A stretch of 64,000 nt of DNA from JACVRW01 sp963728495 (GTDB taxonomy: Bacteria > Actinomycetota > Thermoleophilia > Solirubrobacterales > Thermoleophilaceae): the NCBI GenBank assembly GCA_963728495.1, contig CAVSKI010000011.1:248001-312000 (forward strand). The letters are read 5' to 3'. The notes below the pieces were generated by a model. That model worked only from the letters and a program-made list of their open reading frames with translations. It did not search any database and had not been told where the DNA came from. Below are positions 26,616 to 38,780 of the stretch, one piece after another. Numbering within the stretch: position 1 is the first letter of the stretch; every line of letters begins with the position of its first letter. The translations under genes were made by a program, and so were the position numbers.

Positions 26616-27596
26616 GTGGACCAGGAGGCCCGCCTAGAACGACGTGAGGCCGCGCGCCAGAACGCGCGCAGAAGGCGGCGTATTGCGCTCGCCTGTGCGC
26701 TGGCACTGGTCGCAGTGGGGCTTCTCGTCGTGCTGGGCGCGGTTACGCTGCTGGGCGGCGGCGATGAGGAGACCCAAGCGCAGGGGGAGGACGAGCGTGA
26801 GCCTGCGAAGCTGCCCGGAGGCGGTCGCAGCATCTTCCCGGAGCGGCGCGTGGTGGCTTTCTACGGCGCTCCGCAGGCCCGCGAGCTCGGCACGCTCGGC
26901 ATCGGCAGCCCGCAGGCCGCCGCCCGCCGGCTCAAGAGACAGGCTCGCGGCTACGGGCAACCAGGGCGGCCCGTTCTTCCCGCCTTCGAGTTGATCGCCA
27001 CGATCGTGCAGAGCGATCCGGGAGACGACGGCGACCACGCCTCGCGCCAGGAGTCCCGCACGATCGCGCGCTACCTGAGAGCGGCACGGCGCAACGACAT
27101 GCTGCTCATCCTCGATATCCAACCCGGGTACGCACCCTTCATCCAGGAGGTCCGCGCGTTGCGCCGCTTCCTGCGCGAGCCCGACGTGTCGGTGGCGCTG
27201 GACCCGGAGTGGAGGCTCGAGCCGCCCGCCCTTCCGGGCCAGGAAATCGGCTCGACCGATGCGGCCACGATCAACGAGGTCTCGGCCTACCTGTCGCGGC
27301 TGGTGCGTCGCTACCGGCTCCCGGAGAAGCTGCTGGTGGTGCACCGTTTCACTGACGAGATGATCGAGAACGAGCGAGCGCTGAAGAACCACCCGGGAGT
27401 GGCGCTCACGGTCAACGTCGACGGCTTCGGCGACCGGCCCAACAAGGTCTCCCGGTACCACAGCTTCACGCGCGGCCCCGAGCGCGCGAAGCGCCCCAAC
27501 GGCTTCAAGCTCTTCTACGAAGAGGACATCAATCTGATGCCGCCCAAGCGAGTGCTCCGCCTGCGCCCCGCGCCCGACCTCGTCGTGTACGAGTAG
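26616..27596 (+). CDS. Membrane-anchored protein of unknown function
   Basis: A 326-residue protein from GTG 26616. A basic N-terminus, a membrane helix at about residues 22-45 and an acidic linker precede a soluble domain from residue ~78 (RVVAFYGAPQ). That domain alternates hydrophobic strands and helices (LLILDIQPG, VSVALDPEW, LLVVHRFT, VALTVNVDG, FKLFYEEDI), which suggests an alpha/beta, possibly TIM-like, barrel on the cell surface. No catalytic motif was recognised. It is divergent from the ABC-F gene and could share its regulatory region. Confidence 0.65.
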   Translation: MDQEARLERREAARQNARRRRRIALACALALVAVGLLVVLGAVTLLGGGDEETQAQGEDEREPAKLPGGGRSIFPERRVVAFYGAPQARELGTLGIGSPQAAARRLKRQARGYGQPGRPVLPAFELIATIVQSDPGDDGDHASRQESRTIARYLRAARRNDMLLILDIQPGYAPFIQEVRALRRFLREPDVSVALDPEWRLEPPALPGQEIGSTDAATINEVSAYLSRLVRRYRLPEKLLVVHRFTDEMIENERALKNHPGVALTVNVDGFGDRPNKVSRYHSFTRGPERAKRPNGFKLFYEEDINLMPPKRVLRLRPAPDLVVYE

Positions 27597-27609
27597 CCGG
27601 GCTCGCCGC

Positions 27610-27615
27610 TAGTCT
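27610..27615 (+). promoter_or_regulatory. TAGTCT -10 box for uvrB (leaderless type)
   Basis: TAGTCT lies seven bases before the GTG start of uvrB. Transcription starting seven bases downstream would begin at the start codon. The same box is found before udg and the first APC gene. Confidence 0.45.
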
Positions 27616-27622
27616 CGAACGG

Positions 27623-29626
<2,004 letters not shown>

Positions 29627-29635
29627 CCTCGCTCC

Positions 29636-29655
29636 GGCCCGGGCCAGCCCGGGCC
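29636..29655 (+). terminator. GC-rich hairpin after uvrB
   Basis: GGCCCGGGC (29636-29644) and GCCCGGGCC (29647-29655) form a perfect 9-bp stem with a tight loop, ten bases after the uvrB stop. There is no U-tract. Confidence 0.5.
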
Positions 29656-29688
29656 CTCGCGCCCGGCGTAGGGAAATTCGCAGCCCCA

Positions 29689-29708
29689 CCGCATAATGCG
29701 GCTAGGAT
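29689..29708 (+). promoter_or_regulatory. Palindrome and TAGGAT -10 box before the copper protein
   Basis: CCGCATAATGCGG (29689-29701) is a perfect inverted repeat with a one-base centre. It lies one base before TAGGAT (29703-29708), which is itself six bases from the ATG at 29715. The palindrome covers the spacer of the presumed leaderless promoter and is well placed for a repressor or a MerR-like activator. The regulator is unknown. Confidence 0.5.
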
Positions 29709-29714
29709 GGGCGA

Positions 29715-31295
29715 ATGCCGCTCGCTCTTCGCCGCGCGGGATGCGCGCTCGTCGCTGTCCTGATCACACTCGTTGCCGCCGCACCTGCCGGCGCCGTCGG
29801 CTCGTCGGTCACCGTGTCGGCCGGCTCCAACGGAGCCAAGCGGATGACCTACAAGATCGGGCCCTTCAACATCATCCCGGGCCAGAACGAGATCAGGAAC
29901 AGGATCATCGACCAGAAGCCCGCGGTCGACGGTTGGATCACCCGCATCCGGCCCGACCTGACCTACACCAGCGGCAGGGTCCCGGCCGTTGACGTGATCC
30001 ATCTGCACCACGGAGTCTGGGCAAACCTCAGCAGGCAGAGCTCCAGCTCGCCCTTCGCCGAGCTCTTCTTCGCCGCCGGCGAGGAGAAGACGATCATGCG
30101 TATTCCCGAGGGATACGGCTACGACTACAAGGCGTCGGACACCTGGTTTCTCAATCACATGATCCACAACCTCACGCCGGTGCCCACCCAGGTCTACATG
30201 GTGTACGAGATCGACTTCATCCCCAAGACGTCGCCGAAGGCGCAGGGCATCAAGCCCGTGCGCCCGATCTGGATGGACGTGGAGCGCGGGAGCGGATATC
30301 CGGTGTTCGACGTCGAGAAGGGCGCCGGGCGCAAGGGGCGCTACACCTACCCCACCGACGATCCGCAGGCCTACGCCGGCGGGCCTCCCAAGAACGAGTG
30401 GGTGGCCGACCGCGACGGCGTGCTCGTGGCCACCGCGGGTCACCTCCACCCTGGCGGTCTCCACAACGATCTCTGGGTGCGCCGGGCGGGCGCGCGCGTC
30501 AAGGAGGCGCGATGCGCGACCAAGGGCAAGGCATCGGCCCGCAAGCGCTGCCGAAACGAGGCGCCTAGGGGCCGTGGCAGCAACGCCCATCTGTTCCGCT
30601 CGAAGGCCAAGTACTTCGAACCTGCCGGGGCGGTGTCCTGGGACGTCGCCATGACCGGCACGCCGAAGGACTGGCGCGTGAAGGTCCGCAAGGGCGACAC
30701 CCTCTGGACCAGCGCCACCTACGACACCAAGCGCGCCGCTTGGGCCGAGTCGATGGGGATCATGGTCGTGTACATGGCCGAGGGGGGACCCGGCAAGGAT
30801 CCGTTCAAGAAGCGGGTCAACCACCCCGGACGGCCCACCCATGGCCACCTGCCCGAGAACAACAACCACGGCGGAAAGACGACCCAACTGCCCGATCCCC
30901 GCAAGCTGCCCGACGGCGCGGCCCCGACCGGGACCCTGGACATCGTCGACTTCAAGTACACGCTCGGGGACCTCAGCCTGGCCGGCGCGAGCGGCCTGCC
31001 TCCGGTGGTGGCGCGGGGCCAGTCGCTGACCTTCCGCAACGCGGACGACGACCGGCGCGTCTATCACTCGATCACCTCATGCAAGGCCCCGTGCAACCGC
31101 TCCACGGGGATCGCCTACCCGATCGCCGACGGCCCGGTGCAGTTCGAGTCGGGCACGCTGGGCACCGACGCTCCGAGTACCAGCGGAAACGGCGCGCTCG
31201 AGTGGCAGACGCCGAAGAACCTCGACGCCGGCACCTACGCCTACTTCTGCCGCATCCATCCCTTCATGAGGGGCGCGTTCCGGGTCAAGAAGTAG
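29715..31295 (+). CDS. Secreted PHM/DBH-like copper monooxygenase fused to a cupredoxin
   Basis: A 526-residue protein with a signal peptide (residues 1-27). The central region has the ligand order of copper type II monooxygenases: a His pair at 98-99 (IHLHHGVW), a His at 148 or 151 (HMIHN), HLH at 243-245, and Met347 in ESMGIMVVYM, which resembles the EM(x)nYYME segment of peptidylglycine hydroxylating monooxygenase. Residues ~430-526 form a plastocyanin-like domain with type 1 copper ligands His451, Cys512, His515 and Met518 (CRIHPFM). The fused cupredoxin could deliver electrons to the two-copper site. The substrate is unknown. The link to PHM rests on motif order, not on a search. Confidence 0.65.
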   Translation: MPLALRRAGCALVAVLITLVAAAPAGAVGSSVTVSAGSNGAKRMTYKIGPFNIIPGQNEIRNRIIDQKPAVDGWITRIRPDLTYTSGRVPAVDVIHLHHGVWANLSRQSSSSPFAELFFAAGEEKTIMRIPEGYGYDYKASDTWFLNHMIHNLTPVPTQVYMVYEIDFIPKTSPKAQGIKPVRPIWMDVERGSGYPVFDVEKGAGRKGRYTYPTDDPQAYAGGPPKNEWVADRDGVLVATAGHLHPGGLHNDLWVRRAGARVKEARCATKGKASARKRCRNEAPRGRGSNAHLFRSKAKYFEPAGAVSWDVAMTGTPKDWRVKVRKGDTLWTSATYDTKRAAWAESMGIMVVYMAEGGPGKDPFKKRVNHPGRPTHGHLPENNNHGGKTTQLPDPRKLPDGAAPTGTLDIVDFKYTLGDLSLAGASGLPPVVARGQSLTFRNADDDRRVYHSITSCKAPCNRSTGIAYPIADGPVQFESGTLGTDAPSTSGNGALEWQTPKNLDAGTYAYFCRIHPFMRGAFRVKK

Positions 31296-31309
31296 GCTTG
31301 GCGGCCGTG

Positions 31310-31861
31310 ATGGAGGGCAACCCCAGGTCCGCGGCGAGCTCAGTCGCCGAGCAGGTTCAGGCGATCGTGGCGGCGGCCGAGAAGAGTGCCGTGGCGGTCG
31401 AGGCCGCGGCTCGCCAGGAGGCCGAGCGCATCCGGGCCGAGGCCGACCGGGAGTCCACGCTGGCGCGCGAGGCGGCCGGCCGCCTGAGCGAGCGTGCCGA
31501 TGAGCTCGAGCGCCGCCTGGACGAGCTGGTGGGAGGCGTGCGCGAGGCGGTGGAGGGGCTGCGGGCAGACCTCGCGGACCTGCGACGCCAGCCCGTGGCC
31601 GCTGCGACGCCCGAGACGCCGGGCGATTCCGACTCGGTCGACGACGAGCTGATCGCGGAGGTCGAGGTCGTGGCGGCGAAGGAACCGGAGGTCAGGGCGG
31701 AGGAGCAGACCGCACAGCCGGAGGGAGCCCGCGTGATCGCGCTCAAGATGGCTCTCGACGGCTCACCGCGAGAAGACACCGCACGCTACCTGGGCGAGAA
31801 CTTCGAGCTCGCCGATCCGGATGCGCTGCTGGACGAGGTCTACGCGAAGGCCGGGCGCTAG
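31310..31861 (+). CDS. Coiled-coil protein of unknown function
   Basis: A 183-residue protein from ATG 31310, with GTG directly before it. Residues ~10-95 are a long Ala/Glu/Arg coiled coil (EAERIRAEADREST and similar heptads), followed by an acidic linker and a conserved-looking C-terminal helix pair (ARYLGENFELADPDALLDEVYA). No membrane segment. A DivIVA-like or structural role is possible but not shown. It lies 14 bp after the copper protein, so co-transcription is likely. Confidence 0.65.
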   Translation: MEGNPRSAASSVAEQVQAIVAAAEKSAVAVEAAARQEAERIRAEADRESTLAREAAGRLSERADELERRLDELVGGVREAVEGLRADLADLRRQPVAAATPETPGDSDSVDDELIAEVEVVAAKEPEVRAEEQTAQPEGARVIALKMALDGSPREDTARYLGENFELADPDALLDEVYAKAGR

Positions 31862-31872
31862 CGGCTGGCCAA

Positions 31873-32259
31873 CTAGATCGGCGAGGCGAGCTCGATCAGG
31901 TTGCCGTCGCGATCGCGCACATACGCCACATCCTGACCCCACGGCTTCGTCTGGGGCTCGCTCACGGGCAGGGCGCCTCGCTCGACGGCGCGGTCGAAAG
32001 CGGCGCGCACGTCCTCGGTCACAAAGCACACTTCGAAGGCGGGCGTGGGCGCGCCCACCTCCGCCGGGCGAACGGCGGGCGGCAGATTCGACGCCGCGAG
32101 GCTGCGTGAGGCGAAGGCCAGCGTGGTGGCGCCCGTCTCGAGCTCCGCGTACTGACCGCTCTCGTGCACGAAGCGTCGTTGCTGACCAAAGGCCTCCTCG
32201 TACAACGCCAGGCTGGAGGTGACGTCGCGCACGTAGAGGATCGTGTAGCCGAAGCGCAT
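31873..32259 (-). CDS. VOC (glyoxalase/dioxygenase-fold) family protein
   Basis: A 128-residue single VOC domain (FGYTILYVRDVTSSLALYEEAFG start, then YVRDRDGNLIELASPI with a metal-binding Glu at the end). The family includes glyoxalase I, resistance proteins and extradiol dioxygenases, and the substrate cannot be assigned. ATG 32259 is chosen because the fold begins there, although the open frame continues to 32526 over the uvrA start region. Confidence 0.8.
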   Translation of the reverse strand: MRFGYTILYVRDVTSSLALYEEAFGQQRRFVHESGQYAELETGATTLAFASRSLAASNLPPAVRPAEVGAPTPAFEVCFVTEDVRAAFDRAVERGALPVSEPQTKPWGQDVAYVRDRDGNLIELASPI

Positions 32260-32304
32260 GTCAGGCGAACGGTAGCCGCCCGATCGGCCCGCGAAACGCC
32301 GATG

Positions 32305-32343
32305 GCATGGGTTGGTGGTCTTCCGCATGGGGTTGGTCGTCTT
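32305..32343. repeat. Imperfect tandem repeat in the VOC-uvrA intergenic region
   Basis: GCATGGGTTGGTGGTCTT (32305-32322) is repeated almost exactly as GCATGGGGTTGGTCGTCTT (32325-32343), a period of about 20 bp. The function is unknown. It lies upstream of the SOS box and may be part of the shared control region. The remaining bases of the 204-bp gap show no gene. Confidence 0.5.
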
Positions 32344-32419
32344 TTGGCTTCGTATGAACCCATAAAGCGCCCCACCCATCGAATCCACCGCCCGTGACAA
32401 AGGCGCAAAAAGCGGAAAA

Positions 32420-32433
32420 CGAACGTCCGTTCG
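32420..32433 (+). promoter_or_regulatory. SOS (LexA) box of uvrA
   Basis: CGAACGTCCGTTCG is a perfect dyad matching the Gram-positive and actinobacterial LexA operator core GAAC-N4-GTTC. It lies 15 bp upstream of the TAGACT -10 box, where bound LexA would block the promoter, and 30 bp before the uvrA start. Confidence 0.85.
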
Positions 32434-32448
32434 ATCCGAACGCGGCTC

Positions 32449-32454
32449 TAGACT
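32449..32454 (+). promoter_or_regulatory. TAGACT -10 box of uvrA
   Basis: TAGACT ends nine bases before the TTG start, so the transcript would have almost no leader. Together with the SOS box it forms a compact damage-inducible promoter. Confidence 0.55.
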
Positions 32455-32463
32455 CGTCATCAG

Positions 32464-35343
<2,880 letters not shown>

Positions 35344-35358
35344 GCTAGCGCTTGCGGG

Positions 35359-36146
35359 TCAGCCGGACTGCTGAGCGTGGCCGTACAGGAGGCAGTCTGC
35401 CGTACCGCCGAAGGCGTTAGTGGTCTCGCTAACTGCGAACGACACCGACACGACCGAACCTGACGGAGCTGTATAGGTGAACTCGTAGTGGCCGAAGAGG
35501 GCGCCGCCAATGCCGTCCGTTCCAGGCCCAAGAGCTACGAGCTCGCCCGGGTCGAAGTCGAACGGTGCGGGGTGCTCTCCGACGTTCGGGCCACCGTTGT
35601 TGAAGAACCCCTCGCCCGTCGCCTCGGCGTTAGCCAAGGTCGTGTCCAAGGCGTAACCAATGTCGCCGCCGGCGCCGCCCGTCACGCCGCACTCGACCCC
35701 GATGACCAGTCCACCGAAGCTGAAGACGTTGGTGAAGGGAGTGCCTGCGTTCTGGCGCACGTTGATCGTCCGCTCCCTGACGCCCCCCACCGCGTCCGCG
35801 TTGGACGCGTTGGAAGCCGTGGTCGCGTGTCCGGCGACGCCGGCCTTGGCGGCGTTCGTGGCATTCGTGGCGTTGGTGGCGTTCGTGGCCTTCGCGGCCG
35901 AGTCGGCGCTCGTCGCGCTCGGGACCTTCGCCGAGCGACGACTCGTTGATGTCCGCACCGCTGGACGTTGTCGTTGCGAACGTCCGCGCCGGTCACCTGA
36001 CCGTTGCGGATGTCCTTGGTGCGGATGGTGTTGTTCTTGATCTCGCGGCTGTCGATGAAGCCGGTGGCCACGCCGTAGGAGACGCCGCCGAGCGAGAGAA
36101 ATAGTGCCACGCAGGCGATGATGAGTGCGGGGGAGGGCCTTTTCAT
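35359..36146 (-). pseudogene. Decapeptide-repeat surface protein, first paralogue, two frameshifts
   Basis: The N-terminus (from ATG 36146) has a membrane or signal segment and then ten-residue repeats SREIKNNTIR, TKDIRNGQVT, GADVRNDNVQ. The next repeat (GADINESSLG) lies in a second frame between about 35957 and 35931. The remainder, from KVPSATSADSA, is in a third frame ending at 35359. Single-base changes near 35960 and 35930 would restore one protein of about 260 residues with a beta-rich secreted domain. Two paralogues lie at 37358 and 38058. Function unknown; probably extracellular. Confidence 0.6.
35852..35887. repeat. Four 9-bp tandem repeats inside the surface-protein gene
   Basis: Four near-identical units (GCGTTCGTG, GCATTCGTG, GCGTTGGTG, GCGTTCGTG) encode the Ala-Thr-Asn repeat ATNATNATNATN on the minus strand. 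Copy number could vary by replication slippage without changing frame. Confidence 0.7.
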
Positions 36147-36197
36147 GGCCCGGTTAATCGGCTCGGCGTGCCGAGTCTGTAGCGGTGGGCAGGATCG

Positions 36198-36692
36198 CTA
36201 AGTGCCGCCCTCGCGGGCCCGGCGCAGCTTGCGCACGGTCTGAACGACCTCCATGCGCTTGCGCGCGCGGACGGCCACATCGAGCAGCGTCGGCGCCTCG
36301 TCGCTGTCGGCCAGGCCGACCGAGCAGGTCACGGGCGCCGCCGGATGTCCGCGTCCACAGCTCTCGAAAACCTCTTCGAAGCGGTCGGCCCAGACGTGAG
36401 CACTGCGGGAGTCCGTGGCGTGGAGCATTACCGAGAAGTCGTCGGGCCCCGTCCGCGCCATCTGATCCACCGTGCGAATCGTGCTGCGGACGGCGTCGGC
36501 GCAGTGCCGCAGCATCTCGGTGCCGGCGGCCGCGCCGTGGCGGGCGTTGATGGCGCGTATGCCGTCGAGGTCGAGCACGGCCACCGTGATCGGCTCGCCT
36601 GTGCGCGAGCGGCGCAGCTCCTCCCGGGCCAAGAGGGCGGCGAAGGTCTCAGCGTTCGGCAGGTCGGCTAGCGGGTCCATCCTCCCCTTCAT
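36198..36692 (-). CDS. Stand-alone degenerate GGDEF-domain protein
   Basis: A 164-residue protein that is a GGDEF fold only. DPLADLPNAETF is the domain's typical start and AVLDLDGIRAIN its metal strand. The signature that should read R(Y/F)GGDEF is RTGPDDF, and the inhibitory RxxD site is not evident. It is unlikely to make cyclic di-GMP and may bind GTP or act as a regulator. No sensor or membrane domain is attached. Confidence 0.75.
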   Translation of the reverse strand: MKGRMDPLADLPNAETFAALLAREELRRSRTGEPITVAVLDLDGIRAINARHGAAAGTEMLRHCADAVRSTIRTVDQMARTGPDDFSVMLHATDSRSAHVWADRFEEVFESCGRGHPAAPVTCSVGLADSDEAPTLLDVAVRARKRMEVVQTVRKLRRAREGGT

Positions 36693-36737
36693 CGGCCGTT
36701 CTGCGCCGGTCTGTCACAAGCTGGCAAGCTCTCGCTC

Positions 36738-37331
36738 GTGTCCGAGTATCGGCTCTGGTGGCAGAGGTGGCGGTGGTACGAGCGCAACGCCTTCCCCTGG
36801 AACCGTGTGCGCATTCACAGGGAGTTCGCCCGGCGCCAGGCCTTCGCCCGCTGGCCTCTGCACGGGAACGTGCTGGAGGCCTTTCAGGAGGGGCGTCTCG
36901 AGGTGGGCGAGCACGTGCTGCTCGAGCCCCACGTGTGGCTGACCGCCGCCGACGAAGCTCGCATCCGCATCGGCGCGGGCTCCTTTCTGAATCTTGGAGT
37001 CATGGTGGCCGCCGTCGACCTGGTGGAGATCGGGGCTCACTGCATGTTCGCCAACGGCTGCTTCGTCACCGACGGCAGCCATCGCTTCGACGACCCCGAC
37101 AAGCCGGTGCCGTGGCAGGGCTTCAGCAGCAAGGGCCCAACGCGGGTGGGCGACAACGTCTGGTGTGGCGCCAACGTGGTCATCACCAGTGGCGTAACGG
37201 TTGGAGAGCGCAGCATCCTGGGAGCCAACAGCGTGGTTACCACCGACATCCCCGCGTTCTCCATCGCCGCGGGCGCTCCCGCCAGGGTGCTGAGGCAGGT
37301 GGAGTACCCCGAGCGCCCGGACGCGCCCTGA
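36738..37331 (+). CDS. Left-handed beta-helix acyltransferase
   Basis: A 197-residue protein from GTG 36738. Hexapeptide-repeat stretches (IRIGAGSFLNLGVMVAA, VEIGAHCMFANGCFVTDG, TRVGDNVWCGANVVITSG, VTVGERSILGANSVV) form the left-handed helix, ending in IAAGAPARVL as in maltose/galactoside acetyltransferases and WbbJ-like enzymes. His81-type catalysis is suggested by GSHRF. It probably acetylates a sugar or glycolipid of the envelope. The surrounding surface-protein genes fit an envelope role. Confidence 0.83.
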   Translation: MSEYRLWWQRWRWYERNAFPWNRVRIHREFARRQAFARWPLHGNVLEAFQEGRLEVGEHVLLEPHVWLTAADEARIRIGAGSFLNLGVMVAAVDLVEIGAHCMFANGCFVTDGSHRFDDPDKPVPWQGFSSKGPTRVGDNVWCGANVVITSGVTVGERSILGANSVVTTDIPAFSIAAGAPARVLRQVEYPERPDAP

Positions 37332-37357
37332 GGCGGCCCGGGCGCCGAGGCACCGAT

Positions 37358-37918
37358 TCAGCAGAGGACGGCGACGTGGAACGCCCTGTCCGCGACGACA
37401 TTGGCGCCGTTCGCGGTGCGAACGCGCACGGCATTGACGTTGTCGGGATGAGCGGACACGGTGATCTGGCTGTCCTGGACCGGCACGCCCGTGCCCGGGC
37501 TGCCGATCGAGACCTGGTAGGAGCAGCTTCGCACCTCGCGGTTGAAGATCACGTGGTAGATGCCGGTCGAGGTCCGGCCCGCCGGATCACCGGCAGCCTG
37601 GCCCTTGCCGCGCACGAGCACGCCGTCGTTGTTGACCACGGCCCAGTAGCCGAGTCCTCCGGCGCTGGACGCGAGCGCGGCGCTGGGCACCTGTCCGAGC
37701 GAGGACTCCCTGATCGCCCCGCCGCCGACGGTATCTCCCCTCAGGTCGTGCCCGCGCAGCGAGTGCGAACGAATGTCCTTGCCGGTCACGGTGTTGTTGC
37801 GGATCGACTTGCCGGTGATCACGAGCGCATAGGCCGAGCCGCCGAGCGACATCACAAGCGCCACGATCGCCACGAGCATTGCCGGCGACGGAATCAGCCG
37901 GCGCAAACTTCGAGACAT
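37358..37918 (-). CDS. Decapeptide-repeat surface protein, second paralogue
   Basis: A 186-residue protein. After a signal or membrane segment (residues ~12-33) come four ten-residue repeats: GKSIRNNTVT, GKDIRSHSLR, GHDLRGDTVG, GGAIRESSLG, then QVPSAALAS and a ~110-residue beta-rich domain ending in Cys. The repeats predict a short parallel beta helix or stacked strands. Sequence outside the repeats differs from the other two paralogues, so the common part is probably a display or attachment module. Confidence 0.7.
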   Translation of the reverse strand: MSRSLRRLIPSPAMLVAIVALVMSLGGSAYALVITGKSIRNNTVTGKDIRSHSLRGHDLRGDTVGGGAIRESSLGQVPSAALASSAGGLGYWAVVNNDGVLVRGKGQAAGDPAGRTSTGIYHVIFNREVRSCSYQVSIGSPGTGVPVQDSQITVSAHPDNVNAVRVRTANGANVVADRAFHVAVLC

Positions 37919-38004
37919 GAAGACCTCCCCTTAAGCATGGATGGGCGCTGAGGCTAACCCGTTCACAGCCAATAAGTTGCTCTGTAACGGCCCTTGCAGC
38001 GCAA

Positions 38005-38030
38005 CGAGCCGGGCCCGTGGGCCCAGCTCG
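38005..38030 (-). terminator. Long GC hairpin downstream of the third surface-protein gene
   Basis: CGAGC-C-GGGCCC at 38005-38016 pairs with GGGCCC-A-GCTCG at 38019-38030, leaving one C-A mismatch. It lies 28 bp beyond the stop of the minus-strand gene at 38058, and is probably a terminator. Confidence 0.5.
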
Positions 38031-38057
38031 CAACGCAGGAGAGGTGGTGCCCGTGGC

Positions 38058-38687
38058 TCAGCCGCCGGCGCCCGAGGGGTGGACGAGGACCGTGTGGGTG
38101 TGGTCCGCGGCCTGGAACGTGTCCGTGGCCACGTCTCCGTCCCAAGTGCGCATATGCAGCCTGCCGCTCGAGAAGTCGACCGTGACCAGGCCCGGAGCGC
38201 CGACCAGGTTGGCCGTGGCGACGTGTGTGGTCTGGGACATCGCGACGCCCGGAAACTCGACGAAGTACTCGCCATCGTCGTCGCCGCCGCCGCTGACCAC
38301 CGGCGCGCCGCCGGCCCGGTTGAACCAGCCTCGGAGGGTCCCGTCGTTATCGATCGTGGCCCCCGCCACAGCCAGGCCGCGCGCGTCGCCCTTGACGTAG
38401 GCGGCGGCGGGAGAGCCTCCCAGCGCGGACGCGTCGTCGGAATTCGCGGCGTTCGGCACCTCGGCCAGCTTGGACTCCCTGATCTGAGCGCCGCCGAGCG
38501 TGTTCTTGCGCACGTCGCCGCCCCGGAGGCCGCGATTCTTCACGTCCTTGGAGCGAATGCTGTTGTTCACGATCGCGCCGCTGTCGATCGTTGCGGCGGC
38601 ATACCCGACACCGCCGAAGGCAACGAACAGCGCCAGGCAGGCCACAGTCATCGCGGCCGAGGGGCGGATGCGGTGCAACTTCTTCAT
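38058..38687 (-). CDS. Decapeptide-repeat surface protein, third paralogue
   Basis: A 209-residue protein starting at ATG 38687 behind a GGAAGG site. A signal or membrane segment (residues ~10-32) is followed by SGAIVNNSIR, SKDVKNRGLR, GGDVRKNTLG and GAQIRESKLA, then EVPNAANSDD. A C-terminal domain of ~130 residues (from YVKGDARGLAVAG) is beta-rich and Asp/Gly-rich, without recognised motifs. Secretion or membrane attachment is expected. Function unknown. Confidence 0.7.
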   Translation of the reverse strand: MKKLHRIRPSAAMTVACLALFVAFGGVGYAAATIDSGAIVNNSIRSKDVKNRGLRGGDVRKNTLGGAQIRESKLAEVPNAANSDDASALGGSPAAAYVKGDARGLAVAGATIDNDGTLRGWFNRAGGAPVVSGGGDDDGEYFVEFPGVAMSQTTHVATANLVGAPGLVTVDFSSGRLHMRTWDGDVATDTFQAADHTHTVLVHPSGAGG

Positions 38688-38780
38688 GGCTTGTCCTTCC
38701 GTTGGGGTGCACTCGGGCTTGTGCGGTTCCAACGGCGGTTGTCCCGGCAAATTACGGCGGCGGTGAGACCCTCTAGCTGG

